64,000 nt of DNA from Verrucomicrobiaceae bacterium (GCA_027491155.1 JAIXWR010000009.1:182451-246450), one strand, 5' to 3'. Counted from the stretch's first letter, positions 42,570 through 51,817 are shown. The notes: generated from the letters alone by a model not told the origin. A program made the numbers and translations.

Positions 42570-43730
42570 TCAGTGCCCCGGCTTGGTCCACGCGGCGTTG
42601 TTCTTCGAGGAAGCGACCGCCGCCTCGATGAAGGCCATGCCGGCGATGCCGTCATCGACGTCCGGGAAATCGTAGCCTTCCGGCCGCGGGAACTTGCCCT
42701 GGACCTCGTCGGAAATCGCTTCCGCGGCGGCGAGGTAGATGTTGGCGAAGGCCTCGATGAAGGCTTCCGGGTGGCCGAAGGGCAGGCGGGTGAAAGCGGA
42801 GGCTTCCGGGCCGTTGTAGGAATTCCCGCGGCGCCAGATTTCGCGCGGCTTGTCGGGGAACTTCACGATGAGTTCGTTCGGGTGCTCCTGGTGCCACTCG
42901 ATCGATCCCTCGGTGCCGTAAACCCGGATGTTCAGGTTGTTCTCGTCGCCGCTGGAAACCTGCGAGGCGTAGATGATGCCCTTCACGCCATTCTGGTAGC
43001 GGACCAGGATGTTGCCGTCGTCGTCGAGATGGCGGCCGGGAATGAAGGTGGTGAGCTCCGCAGCCAGCTCTTCGATCTCCAGCCCGGTGATGTAGCGGGC
43101 GAGGTTCTCGGCATGGGAGCCGATGTCTCCGATGCAATTCGAGACACCGGAAATGGAGGGATCCATCCGCCAGTTCGCGATCTTGCTCGGCGCGGCTTCC
43201 TTGAAGGCGCTCGAGGCGTAACCCTGCGGGTATTCGGCGACGATCTTGAGCAGACGTCCGAGACGGCCGGACTTCACGATCGCGCGGGCTTCCTTGACCA
43301 TCGGGTAGCCGGTGTAGTTGTGGGTTAGCGCGAAGACCTTGCCGCTCTTCTTCACCAGCTCCGCGAACTCCTTGCCTTCGGCCAGCGAGAACGACATCGG
43401 CTTCTCGCAGACGACGTTGATCCCGGCGGCGAGGAAGGTCTTGGCGACGGCGACGTGGAGGTCGTTGCGGACCACGATCGACACGAAGTCGATGCGCTGG
43501 TAGGCCGGCAGCGCGGCCTCCTTCGCGGCCATGTCGGCATACGAGGTGTAAACGCGGGACGGGTCGAGGAACAGATCCTCGCCGGAAGCCTTGCTCTTCT
43601 CCGGGTCGGAGGAGAAGCAACCGGCGACGAGTTCGATCTTGCCATCGAGATTGGCAGCCATGCGGTGGACGGCGCCGATGAAGGCACCGCGGCCACCACC
43701 GACCATGCCCATGCGGAGTTTGCGGTTCAT
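42570..43730 (-). CDS. Gfo/Idh/MocA-family oxidoreductase (1)
   Basis: A 386-residue NAD(P)-dependent oxidoreductase. The Rossmann start is RMGMVGGGRGAFIGAVHRMAA, the cofactor/substrate Lys is in VVCEKPMSFSLAEG, and the catalytic His lies in NCIGDIGSHAENLARYI. The C-terminal domain contains ISVEWHQEHP-like GSIEWHQEHPNELIV. These enzymes oxidise or epimerise sugars, inositols and sugar acids in the cytoplasm; the substrate is not evident. It is preceded, 70 bases away, by the DUF4177 gene of the same strand, so it may be the fourth gene of the run 46159 to 42570. Confidence 0.88.
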   Translation of the reverse strand: MNRKLRMGMVGGGRGAFIGAVHRMAANLDGKIELVAGCFSSDPEKSKASGEDLFLDPSRVYTSYADMAAKEAALPAYQRIDFVSIVVRNDLHVAVAKTFLAAGINVVCEKPMSFSLAEGKEFAELVKKSGKVFALTHNYTGYPMVKEARAIVKSGRLGRLLKIVAEYPQGYASSAFKEAAPSKIANWRMDPSISGVSNCIGDIGSHAENLARYITGLEIEELAAELTTFIPGRHLDDDGNILVRYQNGVKGIIYASQVSSGDENNLNIRVYGTEGSIEWHQEHPNELIVKFPDKPREIWRRGNSYNGPEASAFTRLPFGHPEAFIEAFANIYLAAAEAISDEVQGKFPRPEGYDFPDVDDGIAGMAFIEAAVASSKNNAAWTKPGH

Positions 43731-43800
43731 AACGATCTGGATTCGGGGAATTGTTTCGGTTGACCGCCGAGCCTCAAAAGAAGCCGGGCGGGATGATTTC

Positions 43801-43998
43801 TCAGTGTGGGACCTGCCCGGCCGATTCCTTCACGAAGATGCAGAGAACCACGTTCCCATCTCCATGCATCGCAGGGATCACCGCGGTGGAAAACAAAGTC
43901 CACCCGGCCTGCTGCATGTCGTTGAGATACGAATCGAACTTCTCGGTATCGACCTGCCCGCCTTTAATGGGCCATTGCGAGGTCTTGTACTCTTTCAT
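43801..43998 (-). CDS. DUF4177-domain protein
   Basis: A 65-residue protein consisting of a DUF4177 domain: MKEYKTSQWPIKGG, then FDSYLNDMQQAGWTLFSTAVIPAMHGDGNVVLCIFVKE. Function of the domain is unknown. The family N terminus matches the ATG at 43998; a GTG at 44025 overlapping the upstream stop (GTGA) would add nine residues and allow coupled translation. It is encoded between two Gfo/Idh/MocA genes, an unusual place for such a protein. Confidence 0.72.
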   Translation of the reverse strand: MKEYKTSQWPIKGGQVDTEKFDSYLNDMQQAGWTLFSTAVIPAMHGDGNVVLCIFVKESAGQVPH

Positions 43999-44021
43999 GA
44001 CGGAAACGGCAGGTTGCGCGA

Positions 44022-45101
44022 TCACACCGCCACCGGCGCGCCGCTGGAAGCCGAGGCGTAGATCGCGTCGATGATCTTCATCAGCTTGAGCGCCTGGTCC
44101 GGCGTGTTGAAAGGCTCGGCCTTACCTTCGATGGCGTGGATGAAGTTCGCGGCGGAGGCGCTGCGGCCCATGTCCTCGCAGGCTTCGGTGACGATGCTGC
44201 GGTTGACCGAGCAGCCGTTCTCCTGGACGTAGAGTTCGCAGGTGTCGATGGCGGTTTCGTCGAGACCGTCGCGGCCGAACAGGCGCTCGACCTTGCCGCC
44301 GGCCTTGGAGCCCTGGAACACGACCGAGACTTCCTCGCGCTTGATCATTTCCGCCCAAGACACCTGGAGCGACAGGACCTGGCCGGTTTTGAAGGTGACG
44401 AAGCCGTGGGCCGCGGCCTCGACGTCGTTGGTGCCGTCGGCACGGTCGGGGATGCCCCAGGGACCCTTGAACCCCTTGTCGGTGATGTGGTCGTCGAAGG
44501 TCTGCGCCAACACGTGGGCCGGCTCGGGATAGCCCATGAAGTAAAGAGCGAGGTCGATCATGTGCAGCAGGTCGATCACCGGGCCGCCGCCGGACAGCGC
44601 CTTGGTGGTGAACCATCCGCCGAAACCCGGGATGCCGGTGCGGCGGATCCACTTGGCCTGCGCGGAGTTGATCTTCCCCACGGTGCCGTCGGCCACGTAG
44701 TTCTTCATCGCGATCGACTCGGGCCGGGCGCGGTTGTTGAAATTGAACATCAGCTTCTTGCCCGCGGCGTTGGCGGCGTCGATCATCTGCTGCACTTCCG
44801 CGGCGTTGAGCGCCGGCGGCTTCTCGGAGAAGACATGCTTTCCGGCAGCAAGGCACTGGAGGGCCAGCGGCATGTGGAACTTGTTCGGCACGATGATCGA
44901 CACCGCGTCGATGTCGGCGTCGGCGAGCATCGCTTCCACGCTCTCGAACGCGGCGGGGATCTCCCACTGCTTGGCCGCGCGCGCCGCGGCACCCGGCGCC
45001 GGATCGGCGACGGCGGTGACGGTCGCTCCGGCCTTGCGGAAACCTTCCGCGTGATAGCGCAGCATCCCGCCGGCTCCGATGACTCCTACTTTGGTGGACA
45101 T
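44022..45101 (-). CDS. Gfo/Idh/MocA-family oxidoreductase (2)
   Basis: A 359-residue oxidoreductase: KVGVIGAGGMLRYHAEGFRKAG at the N terminus, VFSEKPPALNAAEVQQMIDAA with the conserved Lys, and IRRTGIPGFGGWFTTKALSGGGPVIDLLHMIDLALYFMGYPEP. In the last block the catalytic Asp and His stand one residue closer (DLLH) than in the usual DIGxH. The ATG at 45101 begins the Rossmann strand and lies five bases after the TIM-barrel gene stop. Together with that isomerase it probably converts a keto- or amino-sugar. Confidence 0.88.
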   Translation of the reverse strand: MSTKVGVIGAGGMLRYHAEGFRKAGATVTAVADPAPGAAARAAKQWEIPAAFESVEAMLADADIDAVSIIVPNKFHMPLALQCLAAGKHVFSEKPPALNAAEVQQMIDAANAAGKKLMFNFNNRARPESIAMKNYVADGTVGKINSAQAKWIRRTGIPGFGGWFTTKALSGGGPVIDLLHMIDLALYFMGYPEPAHVLAQTFDDHITDKGFKGPWGIPDRADGTNDVEAAAHGFVTFKTGQVLSLQVSWAEMIKREEVSVVFQGSKAGGKVERLFGRDGLDETAIDTCELYVQENGCSVNRSIVTEACEDMGRSASAANFIHAIEGKAEPFNTPDQALKLMKIIDAIYASASSGAPVAV

Positions 45102-45106
45102 GATTC

Positions 45107-46159
45107 TTACTGGTTCGATTTGTCGAAGGCGGCGTCGAAGGCGACCTGGTTGCGCGGGAAGTCGAGGTTTTTGACGAAGGCGCAGCTCTCGGTGGCGCCG
45201 TGGAAGCGGTCCATCCGGCCGTCTTCCCACTCGATCGACAGCGGGCCGTTGTAGCCGATGTCGTTGAGCGCGACGATGACCTCCTCGAAATTGATGTCGC
45301 CGCGGCCGACGCTGCGGAAGTCCCAGTAGCGGCGGGCGTCGCAGAAGTCGGTGTGGCCGCCGAAAACGCCGACCTCGCCGGTGCCGTGGCCCCACCAGAC
45401 GTCCTTCATGTGGGCGTGGTGGATCCGCTCGCCGAGCAGGTAGATGAACTTCACGTAGTCGACACCCTGGTAGCCGAGGTGGCTCGGGTCGTAGTTGAAG
45501 CCAAAGCGCTTGTGGCCCTTCACGGCTTCCACCGCGCGCTGGGCGGAGGCGATGTCGAAGGCGATCTCGGTCGGGTGGACTTCCAGCGCGAAATAGACGT
45601 CTTCCTTCTCGAAGGCGTCAAGGATCGGCTTGAAGCGCGTGCCGAAGTCGTCGAAGCCCTTTTGCAGGTAGGCCTGGCTGGTCGGCGGGAAAGCGTAGAG
45701 CGCACCCCAAATCGCGGAGCCGGTGAAGCCGTTGACGACTGCCTTGCCGGAGCCGGCGGGCTTGGTCGCCATGTAGGCCTTGCCGGCATCGAGGAATTTG
45801 CGGCAGGCCTTGCCGGTATCGATCATCTCCTGCGCGGCGCGCTGGCGGACGCCTTCGGGATCGCCGTCGCCCCAGACGTGCGGCGGCAGGATGCACTCGT
45901 GGCGCTCGTCGATCGGATCGCAGATCGCCTGGCCGACGAGGTGGGCGGAGATCGCGTAGCAGGCGAGGTCGTGCTTCTTCAGCAGTTCCCAGCGGCCTTC
46001 GACGTAGCCGGGTTCGTTCAGCGCCTTCTGGACGTCGAAATGGTCGCCCCAGCAGGCGAGCTCGACGCCGTCGAAGCCCATGGCCTTGACCTTGGGGAAA
46101 AGTTCTTCCGCGGGGATATCGGCCCACTGGCCGGTGAAGAGGGTAACGGGACGTGACAT
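45107..46159 (-). CDS. Sugar phosphate isomerase/epimerase (xylose-isomerase-like TIM barrel)
   Basis: A 350-residue protein of the AP endonuclease 2/xylose isomerase-like barrel. Metal-ligand strands are seen in order: [15 protein letters not shown] (Glu), [14 protein letters not shown] (Asp, His), IHHAHMKDV (His) and [15 protein letters not shown] (Glu). The start [37 protein letters not shown] is typical of IolE/IolI-like epimerases found beside Gfo/Idh/MocA enzymes. It is the first gene of the minus-strand sugar run. Substrate unknown. Confidence 0.88.
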   Translation of the reverse strand: MSRPVTLFTGQWADIPAEELFPKVKAMGFDGVELACWGDHFDVQKALNEPGYVEGRWELLKKHDLACYAISAHLVGQAICDPIDERHECILPPHVWGDGDPEGVRQRAAQEMIDTGKACRKFLDAGKAYMATKPAGSGKAVVNGFTGSAIWGALYAFPPTSQAYLQKGFDDFGTRFKPILDAFEKEDVYFALEVHPTEIAFDIASAQRAVEAVKGHKRFGFNYDPSHLGYQGVDYVKFIYLLGERIHHAHMKDVWWGHGTGEVGVFGGHTDFCDARRYWDFRSVGRGDINFEEVIVALNDIGYNGPLSIEWEDGRMDRFHGATESCAFVKNLDFPRNQVAFDAAFDKSNQ

Positions 46160-46283
46160 GATCGGTTGGGTCGGATGGTGCCCCGAGATTGGCGAAGGCC
46201 TTTCGCCGGGGAAATGGGAAAATCCCGCCAGATCGTGAAAAATGCGACATGGCCCCTACCCCTTGACCTGAGCCGCTCCAAAG

Positions 46284-47504
46284 ATGACGCTTCTTGCGCG
46301 CATGGCCACCCCGCTTTCTTTCAGTCCCATCGACGAAATCATCGCCGAGATCGCCGCCGGGCGGATCGTCATCGTGGCGGACGACCCCGACCGGGAAAAC
46401 GAGGCCGACCTGGTCGCCGCGGCCTCCCTTTGCACTCCGGAAATCATCTCCTTCATGGCCGTCCGCGGCCGCGGGCTGATCTGCGCCCCGATCACCGCCG
46501 AACGCGCCGAGCAGCTCGACCTGCCCCAGATGACCCGCCGCAACCGCGAGGTCCAGCGCACCGCCTTCACCGTTTCAGTCGACGCCGCCAAGGGCATCAC
46601 CACCGGCATTTCCTCCGCCGACCGGGCGCTCTGCGTGAAACTGCTGGCGGACCCGAAGGCGGGCCCCGATGACTTCGTCCACCCCGGCCACATCTTTCCG
46701 ATCCAATACCGCGAAGGCGGCGTGCTGCGCCGGGCGGGACACACCGAGGCATCGGTCGACCTCGCCCGCCTCGCCGGCCTCGCACCCGCCGGAGTGATCT
46801 GCGAGATCGTCAAGGAGGACGGCACCATGGCCCGAGTGGGCGACCTCGGCGACTATCAAGCTGCCCACGGCCTTAAGGCCTGCACCATTGCCCAGCTCAT
46901 CGAATGGCGGAGGCGCTCGGAGAAGCTGGTGGTCCGGGAGGAAACGATCGGTCTGCCCACCGACCACGGCGAATTCGATTGCAGCCTCTACCGCGTGCAG
47001 ACCGACGGTTCCCACCACCTGGCACTGGTCCGCGGCGAGATCGACCCCGCGAAGCCGGTTCTGGTCCGGGTCCACTCCGAGTGCCTGACCGGCGATGTCT
47101 TCCTGTCCCAGCGCTGCGACTGCGGCGGCCAGCTCGACGCCGCGATGGAACGCATCGCCAGGGAAGGCGGAGTGCTGCTTTACCTCCGCCAGGAAGGCCG
47201 CGGCATCGGCCTCGCGGCGAAGATCCACGCCTACAAGCTCCAGGAGCAGGGCCTCGACACCATCGAGGCCAACGAGAAGCTAGGCTTCGGCTCCGACCTC
47301 CGCGACTACGGCATGGGCGCGCAGATCCTCTACGATCTCGGCGTGCGAAAGATCCGGCTGCTCACCAACAACCCGAAGAAAGTCGTGGGCCTCGAAGGCT
47401 ACGGGCTCGAAATCGTCGAGCAGCTGCCCATCAGCCTGCCGGCCAATCCCCACAACGCCCGCTACCTCGAGACCAAGCGCGACCGGATGGGCCACCACCT
47501 GTGA
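46284..47504 (+). CDS. ribBA: Bifunctional DHBP synthase / GTP cyclohydrolase II
   Basis: Residues 1 to about 205 are 3,4-dihydroxy-2-butanone-4-phosphate synthase ([72 protein letters not shown]). The rest is GTP cyclohydrolase II, with zinc ligands in [20 protein letters not shown] and the GTP site [20 protein letters not shown]. It makes two precursors of riboflavin. The length, 406, is standard. The ATG at 46302 is an alternative start. I looked for an FMN riboswitch upstream and see none. Its stop overlaps a GTG near the rhaM start. Confidence 0.94.
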   Translation: MTLLARMATPLSFSPIDEIIAEIAAGRIVIVADDPDRENEADLVAAASLCTPEIISFMAVRGRGLICAPITAERAEQLDLPQMTRRNREVQRTAFTVSVDAAKGITTGISSADRALCVKLLADPKAGPDDFVHPGHIFPIQYREGGVLRRAGHTEASVDLARLAGLAPAGVICEIVKEDGTMARVGDLGDYQAAHGLKACTIAQLIEWRRRSEKLVVREETIGLPTDHGEFDCSLYRVQTDGSHHLALVRGEIDPAKPVLVRVHSECLTGDVFLSQRCDCGGQLDAAMERIAREGGVLLYLRQEGRGIGLAAKIHAYKLQEQGLDTIEANEKLGFGSDLRDYGMGAQILYDLGVRKIRLLTNNPKKVVGLEGYGLEIVEQLPISLPANPHNARYLETKRDRMGHHL

Positions 47505-47509
47505 AGCCG

Positions 47510-47827
47510 ATGATCCGCAAGGCCTTCGTGATGTCGGTGAATCCCGGCGCGGAAGCGGAGTATGCCCGCCGCCACCAGCCGATCTGGGACGAGCTTGCCG
47601 CCGTGCTGAAGGAGCACGGGGTGTCGAATTACTCGATCTTCCTCCATCCGGAAACCCGCCAGCTTTTCGGCTACGCGGAGATCGAAAGCGAGGAGCGCTG
47701 GGAAGCCATCGCCGCGACCGAGGTCTGCCGCCGCTGGTGGAAGTTCATGAGCGACGTGATGCCTTCGAACCCCGATTCCTCACCGGTCTCCGTGCCGATG
47801 GTCGAGGTGTTCCGCCTTTCCACGTAG
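47510..47827 (+). CDS. rhaM: L-rhamnose mutarotase
   Basis: RhaM interconverts alpha- and beta-L-rhamnose. The 105-residue sequence follows the E. coli enzyme almost block for block: [81 protein letters not shown], and [12 protein letters not shown]. The active-site His is in RRHQP and the WW pair is present. The ATG at 47510 matches the family start; a GTG at 47501 overlaps the ribBA stop. Linkage to riboflavin synthesis is odd; no other rhamnose gene is visible. Confidence 0.9.
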   Translation: MIRKAFVMSVNPGAEAEYARRHQPIWDELAAVLKEHGVSNYSIFLHPETRQLFGYAEIESEERWEAIAATEVCRRWWKFMSDVMPSNPDSSPVSVPMVEVFRLST

Positions 47828-47931
47828 CGGATCGGCTGCGCCGTTCCGCCGGGGGCGGCGCGAAGGAAGATTCGCGACGTCGGACCCCTGACGGACCGCA
47901 CCCCGCCGGAAGGTCGCCGACCTTCCGCTAC
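47824..47931. repeat. Palindromic element between rhaM and hemB, carrying both stop codons
   Basis: Outer arms GTAGCGGA (47824-47831) and TCCGCTAC (47924-47931) enclose a strong inner palindrome GGAAGGTCG-C-CGACCTTCC (47908-47926). The left arm contains the rhaM TAG stop and the right arm the hemB TAG stop. No gene lies in the 100-base gap. Confidence 0.7.
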
Positions 47932-48920
47932 CGATCCTTCAACCACTCCGCCGCGCGCTTGGCGTAGTAGGTCAGGATCATGTCGGCTCCGGCCCGCTTG
48001 ATGCCCGTCAGGCTTTCCAGGGCGATCGCCTTGCCATCCACCCAGCCCGCGGCGGCGGCGCTCTCGATCATCAGGTATTCGCCGCTGACCTGGTAGGCCG
48101 CTACGGGAAGCGTCGTACTTTCGCGGACCTTCGCGATGATGTCGAGGTAGGGCCCGGCCGGCTTCACCATCACCATGTCCGCGCCTTCCGCCTCATCGAG
48201 CAGGATCTCACGCACCGCCTCGCGGGCGTTGCCGGGGTCCATCTGATAGGTCTTCTTGTCGCCCTCCTTCGGCGCGGAATCGAGCGCGCCGCGGAACGGC
48301 CCGTAGAAGGCCGAGGCATACTTCGCCGAATAGCTGAGGATGGAAACCTGGTCGAAACCCGCGGCGTCGAGCGCATCGCGCAAGGCGCCGACGCGACCGT
48401 CCATCATGTCGCTCGGCGAAACGATGTCCGCCCCGGCCCTGACGTGGCAGAGCGCTTGCTCGCACAGCACCCCGATGGTCTCGTCGTTGAGAATCTGCAA
48501 TTCTCCCCGTTCATCCCGCCGGACCAGCCCGTCATGGCCGTCCGAGTTGTAGGGATCGAGCGCCACGTCGGTGATGACGCAGAGCGTCGGATGCGCCGCC
48601 TTCAAGGCGCGGATCGCTCGCGGCACGAGGCCTTCGTCGTTCGAGCACTCCGCGGCATCGGGCGTCTTGAGAGGGTCCTCGATCTTCGGGAACAGCACCA
48701 CCGCAGGAACGCCCAGCGCGTGGGCTTCGCCCGCCTCCTTCACCAGCCCCGCCAGCGACCAGCGGGTCACGCCGGGCATCGAGGCGATCGGCGTGTCCAC
48801 CTCGTCCTCGTGCAGGAAGAGAGGCAGGATGAAATCCGCGGGCGTCAGGACGGTCTCGCGGACCAGCGAACGGATCGCGGGGGTCCGGCGGTTGCGGCGG
48901 GGACGGATGGGAAGGTTCAT
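47928..48920 (-). CDS. hemB: Porphobilinogen synthase (delta-aminolevulinate dehydratase)
   Basis: HemB joins two aminolevulinate molecules to porphobilinogen in haem synthesis. The two active-site Lys are in SYSAKYASAFYGPFR and MVMVKPAGPYLDI. The metal region reads DVALDPYNSDGHDG, without the three Cys of zinc enzymes, so this is the magnesium-type. Length (330) and the start RPRRNRRTPAIRSLVRETVLTPADFILPLF are standard. It is downstream of cysS by six bases on the same strand. Its stop codon belongs to a palindromic element. Confidence 0.94.
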   Translation of the reverse strand: MNLPIRPRRNRRTPAIRSLVRETVLTPADFILPLFLHEDEVDTPIASMPGVTRWSLAGLVKEAGEAHALGVPAVVLFPKIEDPLKTPDAAECSNDEGLVPRAIRALKAAHPTLCVITDVALDPYNSDGHDGLVRRDERGELQILNDETIGVLCEQALCHVRAGADIVSPSDMMDGRVGALRDALDAAGFDQVSILSYSAKYASAFYGPFRGALDSAPKEGDKKTYQMDPGNAREAVREILLDEAEGADMVMVKPAGPYLDIIAKVRESTTLPVAAYQVSGEYLMIESAAAAGWVDGKAIALESLTGIKRAGADMILTYYAKRAAEWLKDR

Positions 48921-48925
48921 GGATT

Positions 48926-50317
48926 TCAGGATAGCGGCGTCAGTTCGTAGCCTTCCTTGCCGTCCTTCATGTTCCAGCCCAGCTCGACGAGCTGCTGGCG
49001 CATGTTGTCGGCCTTGGCCCAGTCCTTGGCGCTGCGGGCGGCCCAGCGCTCCTCGGCAAGAGCGCGGATCTCGGCGGGGACTTCCGCTTCAGGCTCCTCC
49101 TCGGGCAAGGTGAGACCGAGGGCGCGCAGAATGCGGTTGAAAGCCGCCAGCGCCTTGGCGGCCTCCTCCCCTTCCAGCTTCGCCGCCTCGCGCAGGCCGG
49201 TGAACAGGCCGCCGAGGCAGCCGGGCGTGTTGAGGTCGTCGTTGAGCGAATCCCACGCGGCCTGGAAGAATCCGAACTCGACCGTGTCGAAGCGGGCATC
49301 AGCCGGCGCTTTCGCGGCAAGGGCCCGCGCGCCTTTCGCCAGCTTCGCCATCGCCTCGCGGGCCGCGGCCAGCGACTCGAGCGTGAAATTCAGCGGCTTG
49401 CGGTAATGCGCGCCGATCAGCACGTAGCGGACTTCCATCGCCGTGAAGCCTTTCGCGGCGAGGTCCTCGAGGGTGTAAAGGTTGCCGACCGACTTCGACA
49501 TCTTCCCGCCGTCCACCAGCAGGTGGGTGACGTGGAACCAATGCGCGGCAAAGTGCCCGCCGCAGGCGCACTGGCTCTGGGCGATCTCGTTCTCGTGGTG
49601 CGGGAACACCAGATCGACCCCGCCGGAGTGGAGATCGAAGTCGGCACCGAGGTATTCCCGGATCATGGCCGAGCACTCGAGATGCCAGCCCGGACGCCCC
49701 TCGCCCCACGGCGACGGCCAGAAGTTCACGCCGTCCTCCGGCTTGCGCGCCTTCCACAGCACGAAATCGGACAGGCTGTCCTTCTCATACTCGTCGGCAT
49801 TGGCCCGGGCGTTCTGGGTCTTGCCGAGGTCGAGCTCGCGCTCGTCGAGATGGGAAAGCTTCCCGTAGCCGGGGAACGAAGAGATTTTGAAATAGACCGA
49901 GCCGTCGTCCGAGGCGTAGGCGTGGCCTTTCCTGATCAGGGTCTCGATCATCGCGATCTGCTGCGGGATGTGCTCGATCGCCCCCGGCTCGACGTGCGGC
50001 GCCAGCAGCCCGAGCGCATCGCAATCGGCGTGGAACCTCTCCGTCCAGAAGGCCGTGAAATCCTCCAGCGACTTCCCCGCCGCCTGCGAATCGCGGATCG
50101 TCTTGTCGTCGACGTCGGTGATGTTGCGGACATGGAAAGTCCGCATCCCGCCGGTCTCCAGCGTGCGGCGGAAGACGTCCTGGAGCACGAAGGTCCGGAA
50201 GTTCCCGATGTGCGCGGGACCGTAAACGGTGGGTCCGCAGCAGTAGAACCGGTAGGTCGTGCCATCCAGGGGGCGGAGCTCCTTGAGCTCGCGGGCCAGC
50301 GTGTCGTAAAGCCGCAT
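48926..50317 (-). CDS. cysS: Cysteinyl-tRNA synthetase
   Basis: A class I synthetase of 463 residues that charges tRNA-Cys. The N-terminal zinc Cys and HIGH-type motif are in YCCGPTVYGPAHIGNFR, further zinc ligands in GWHLECSAM and FPHHENEIAQSQCACGG, and the KMSKS loop in GGKMSKSVGNLYTLED. The DALR anticodon domain and a short C-terminal extension follow. The ATG at 50317 begins MRLYDTLARELKEL, the usual start. It forms a two-gene unit with hemB. Confidence 0.95.
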   Translation of the reverse strand: MRLYDTLARELKELRPLDGTTYRFYCCGPTVYGPAHIGNFRTFVLQDVFRRTLETGGMRTFHVRNITDVDDKTIRDSQAAGKSLEDFTAFWTERFHADCDALGLLAPHVEPGAIEHIPQQIAMIETLIRKGHAYASDDGSVYFKISSFPGYGKLSHLDERELDLGKTQNARANADEYEKDSLSDFVLWKARKPEDGVNFWPSPWGEGRPGWHLECSAMIREYLGADFDLHSGGVDLVFPHHENEIAQSQCACGGHFAAHWFHVTHLLVDGGKMSKSVGNLYTLEDLAAKGFTAMEVRYVLIGAHYRKPLNFTLESLAAAREAMAKLAKGARALAAKAPADARFDTVEFGFFQAAWDSLNDDLNTPGCLGGLFTGLREAAKLEGEEAAKALAAFNRILRALGLTLPEEEPEAEVPAEIRALAEERWAARSAKDWAKADNMRQQLVELGWNMKDGKEGYELTPLS

Positions 50318-50374
50318 CGCGGTGGGGTCTAGCGGGTGCCCGTCACGAATTCAACCGCGATGAACGGCGGACCC

Positions 50375-50602
50375 TCAACGGGTCACCCGGACTTCGTGCA
50401 GCCGGGGCTCGCCGCCGGCCTCGACGATCTCGACCGGAATGGTCCACTCCGCCTTGGCGCCGGAATGGGCGACGGGAGCAGGAGAATGCCCGTCACTCCC
50501 TGCCGCCGGACTGCGGTTCGCCCCCAAGGTCTTCCAGGTCGACACCGAGAGCGCGGCGACGATGAGGGCGATTCCCAGGATCCTGATGCGTTCCAGCAAC
50601 AT
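50375..50602 (-). CDS. Possible small single-helix membrane protein
   Basis: A 75-residue frame with one N-terminal hydrophobic helix (ILGIALIVAALSVSTW), a polar Ser/Ala/Pro linker and a short C-terminal beta stretch (EWTIPVEIVEAGGEPRLHEVRV). No family recognised. It lies between cysS and an AT-rich divergent gap, has no clear ribosome site, and no better frame covers the interval. Coding is plausible but not proven. Confidence 0.5.
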   Translation of the reverse strand: MLLERIRILGIALIVAALSVSTWKTLGANRSPAAGSDGHSPAPVAHSGAKAEWTIPVEIVEAGGEPRLHEVRVTR

Positions 50603-50616
50603 GCGACCCGGGAATG

Positions 50617-50662
50617 AATCGTGAATTTTTAAAAAATATCAACTTAAATTAAAAAATTTCTT
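50617..50662. other. AT-rich divergent intergenic stretch
   Basis: About 45 bases made mainly of A and T runs (AATTTTTAAAAAATATC, TTAAATTAAAAAATTTC) between the small minus-strand gene and the plus-strand gene at 50705. In this G+C-rich sequence it probably holds promoter or UP-type elements for both directions. No clean -35/-10 pair is assigned. Confidence 0.45.
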
Positions 50663-50704
50663 GGGTCGCCGGACCCGCCCTGCCGTGCTTCCTTGCGGTG
50701 ATAA

Positions 50705-51040
50705 ATGGCACGGGATGAACGAAGAATCCAAGTCGTCGCGGGAATCTCGGTGATCGCGGGCGTTGCCGCGCTGATCCTCCTGATTGCTTATGCGCGCTAT
50801 CTCCCGGGTGTCGGCGGCGAGTTTTTCGGCCGGCTCCTCGGCATCATTTCGACACCCTTCCTGATGGAAGCGTCCTTCCTGGTGCTGGGCTTCGTGCTGG
50901 TGATGACGATCAACCTCTGGCGGCAACGGCGCGAAGGCGACGAGTTCGTGGAACTCGACGAGGCCGTCGGGATGCCGGAGCCTGCCGCTCCCATGGAAGC
51001 GACTGGCGTGCAAAAAACTCCCGGCGAGACCCGGGATTGA
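50705..51040 (+). CDS. Small two-helix membrane protein
   Basis: A 111-residue protein with helices near residues 8-27 (VVAGISVIAGVAALILLIAYA) and 49-68 (PFLMEASFLVLGFVLVMTINLW) and an acidic, Pro-rich cytoplasmic tail (EGDEFVELDEAVGMPEPAAP). No family recognised. It is transcribed alone from the AT-rich gap and is convergent with the Lys-rich protein gene at 51073. Confidence 0.72.
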   Translation: MARDERRIQVVAGISVIAGVAALILLIAYARYLPGVGGEFFGRLLGIISTPFLMEASFLVLGFVLVMTINLWRQRREGDEFVELDEAVGMPEPAAPMEATGVQKTPGETRD

Positions 51041-51072
51041 ATCCCGGACGTCTCCCCCGATGCCGGCTTTCC

Positions 51073-51687
51073 TCAGCGGCTGCGGCGGGCGGCCTCTTCG
51101 AGGAAAATCTCGGCCAGGCGGAAACAGCGGCGGGAGATTTCCCGGGCGTCGTGATCGTCGATCAAGGCCAGACCTTCCTCGCCGACTTCCGACTGGAAGA
51201 TCTTCCAAGCCTTCTTGGAAACCTCTTCGGGATCCAGCTTGGGGCGGGGCGCGGCATGCATCACGGGGGCCGGGGCGGCAGGCTCGGGCGATGACGTCAC
51301 CGCGTCGGCCGGCGGGGCCATGGCGTGGGGGTGCTGCTGGCCCTGCGACTGGCCGTGCTTCTTCTTCCGGCGTCGGCGCTTCTTGGAATTGCCCGGCGGC
51401 TCGGCCGCGTTGTTCTCGACGAAGAAGGGAATGGCTTCCGGTGCGGAATCGTCACCGGTCGCCCCGCGGGGTTCACGGGCCTCCTGCGAACGGCGCGGCG
51501 AGGATTCTTCTGAGGCCGGGACCGCACGTGCAGGCTCCGCCGGGGCGGCTGCCACGCTGGCGGCGGAGTCGGAATCGCCAGCCGGAGCGGCGGACTTCGG
51601 CTTGCCGGCCTTGCGGGCTGCCGGGCGCTTGCGGGGAACCTTGGCGGCGGGAGTTTCCGCCGGCTTGTCTTCAAAATCGTCGCTCAT
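51073..51687 (-). CDS. Low-complexity basic/alanine-rich protein
   Basis: A 204-residue protein. The first 150 residues are disordered (Ala, Pro, Lys, Ser) and include a strongly basic patch SKKRRRRKKKHGQSQGQQ that could bind RNA or DNA. The last 50 residues form an ordered helical domain: LDPEEVSKKAWKIFQSEVGEEGLALIDDHDAREISRRCFRLAEIFLEEAARR. No family recognised. The ATG at 51687 begins MSDDFEDKPAE; the longer frame upstream overlaps the pseudopilin gene and is not used. A terminator separates it from that upstream gene. Confidence 0.75.
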   Translation of the reverse strand: MSDDFEDKPAETPAAKVPRKRPAARKAGKPKSAAPAGDSDSAASVAAAPAEPARAVPASEESSPRRSQEAREPRGATGDDSAPEAIPFFVENNAAEPPGNSKKRRRRKKKHGQSQGQQHPHAMAPPADAVTSSPEPAAPAPVMHAAPRPKLDPEEVSKKAWKIFQSEVGEEGLALIDDHDAREISRRCFRLAEIFLEEAARRSR

Positions 51688-51756
51688 CTTCGGGGCTAGG
51701 AAGAGGCCCCCGACCGGCGGCGTCGAGCCCAAAGCCGGGAAACCCCGGGCCGAACG

Positions 51757-51791
51757 AAAAAAGGCGCGTCCCGAAATCCGGAACGCGCCTT
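51757..51791 (-). terminator. Terminator after the second secretion cluster
   Basis: AAGGCGCGT (51761-51769) pairs with ACGCGCCTT (51783-51791); six A residues at 51757-51762 give a U tract on the minus strand. It lies just after the pseudopilin stop at 51818. Confidence 0.85.
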
Positions 51792-51817
51792 GAAATCGAT
51801 ACAGCGAGGGAAGCTCC

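Noticed and set aside
46160..46283. FMN riboswitch before ribBA
   Set aside because: The short leader lacks the conserved RFN blocks and is too small.
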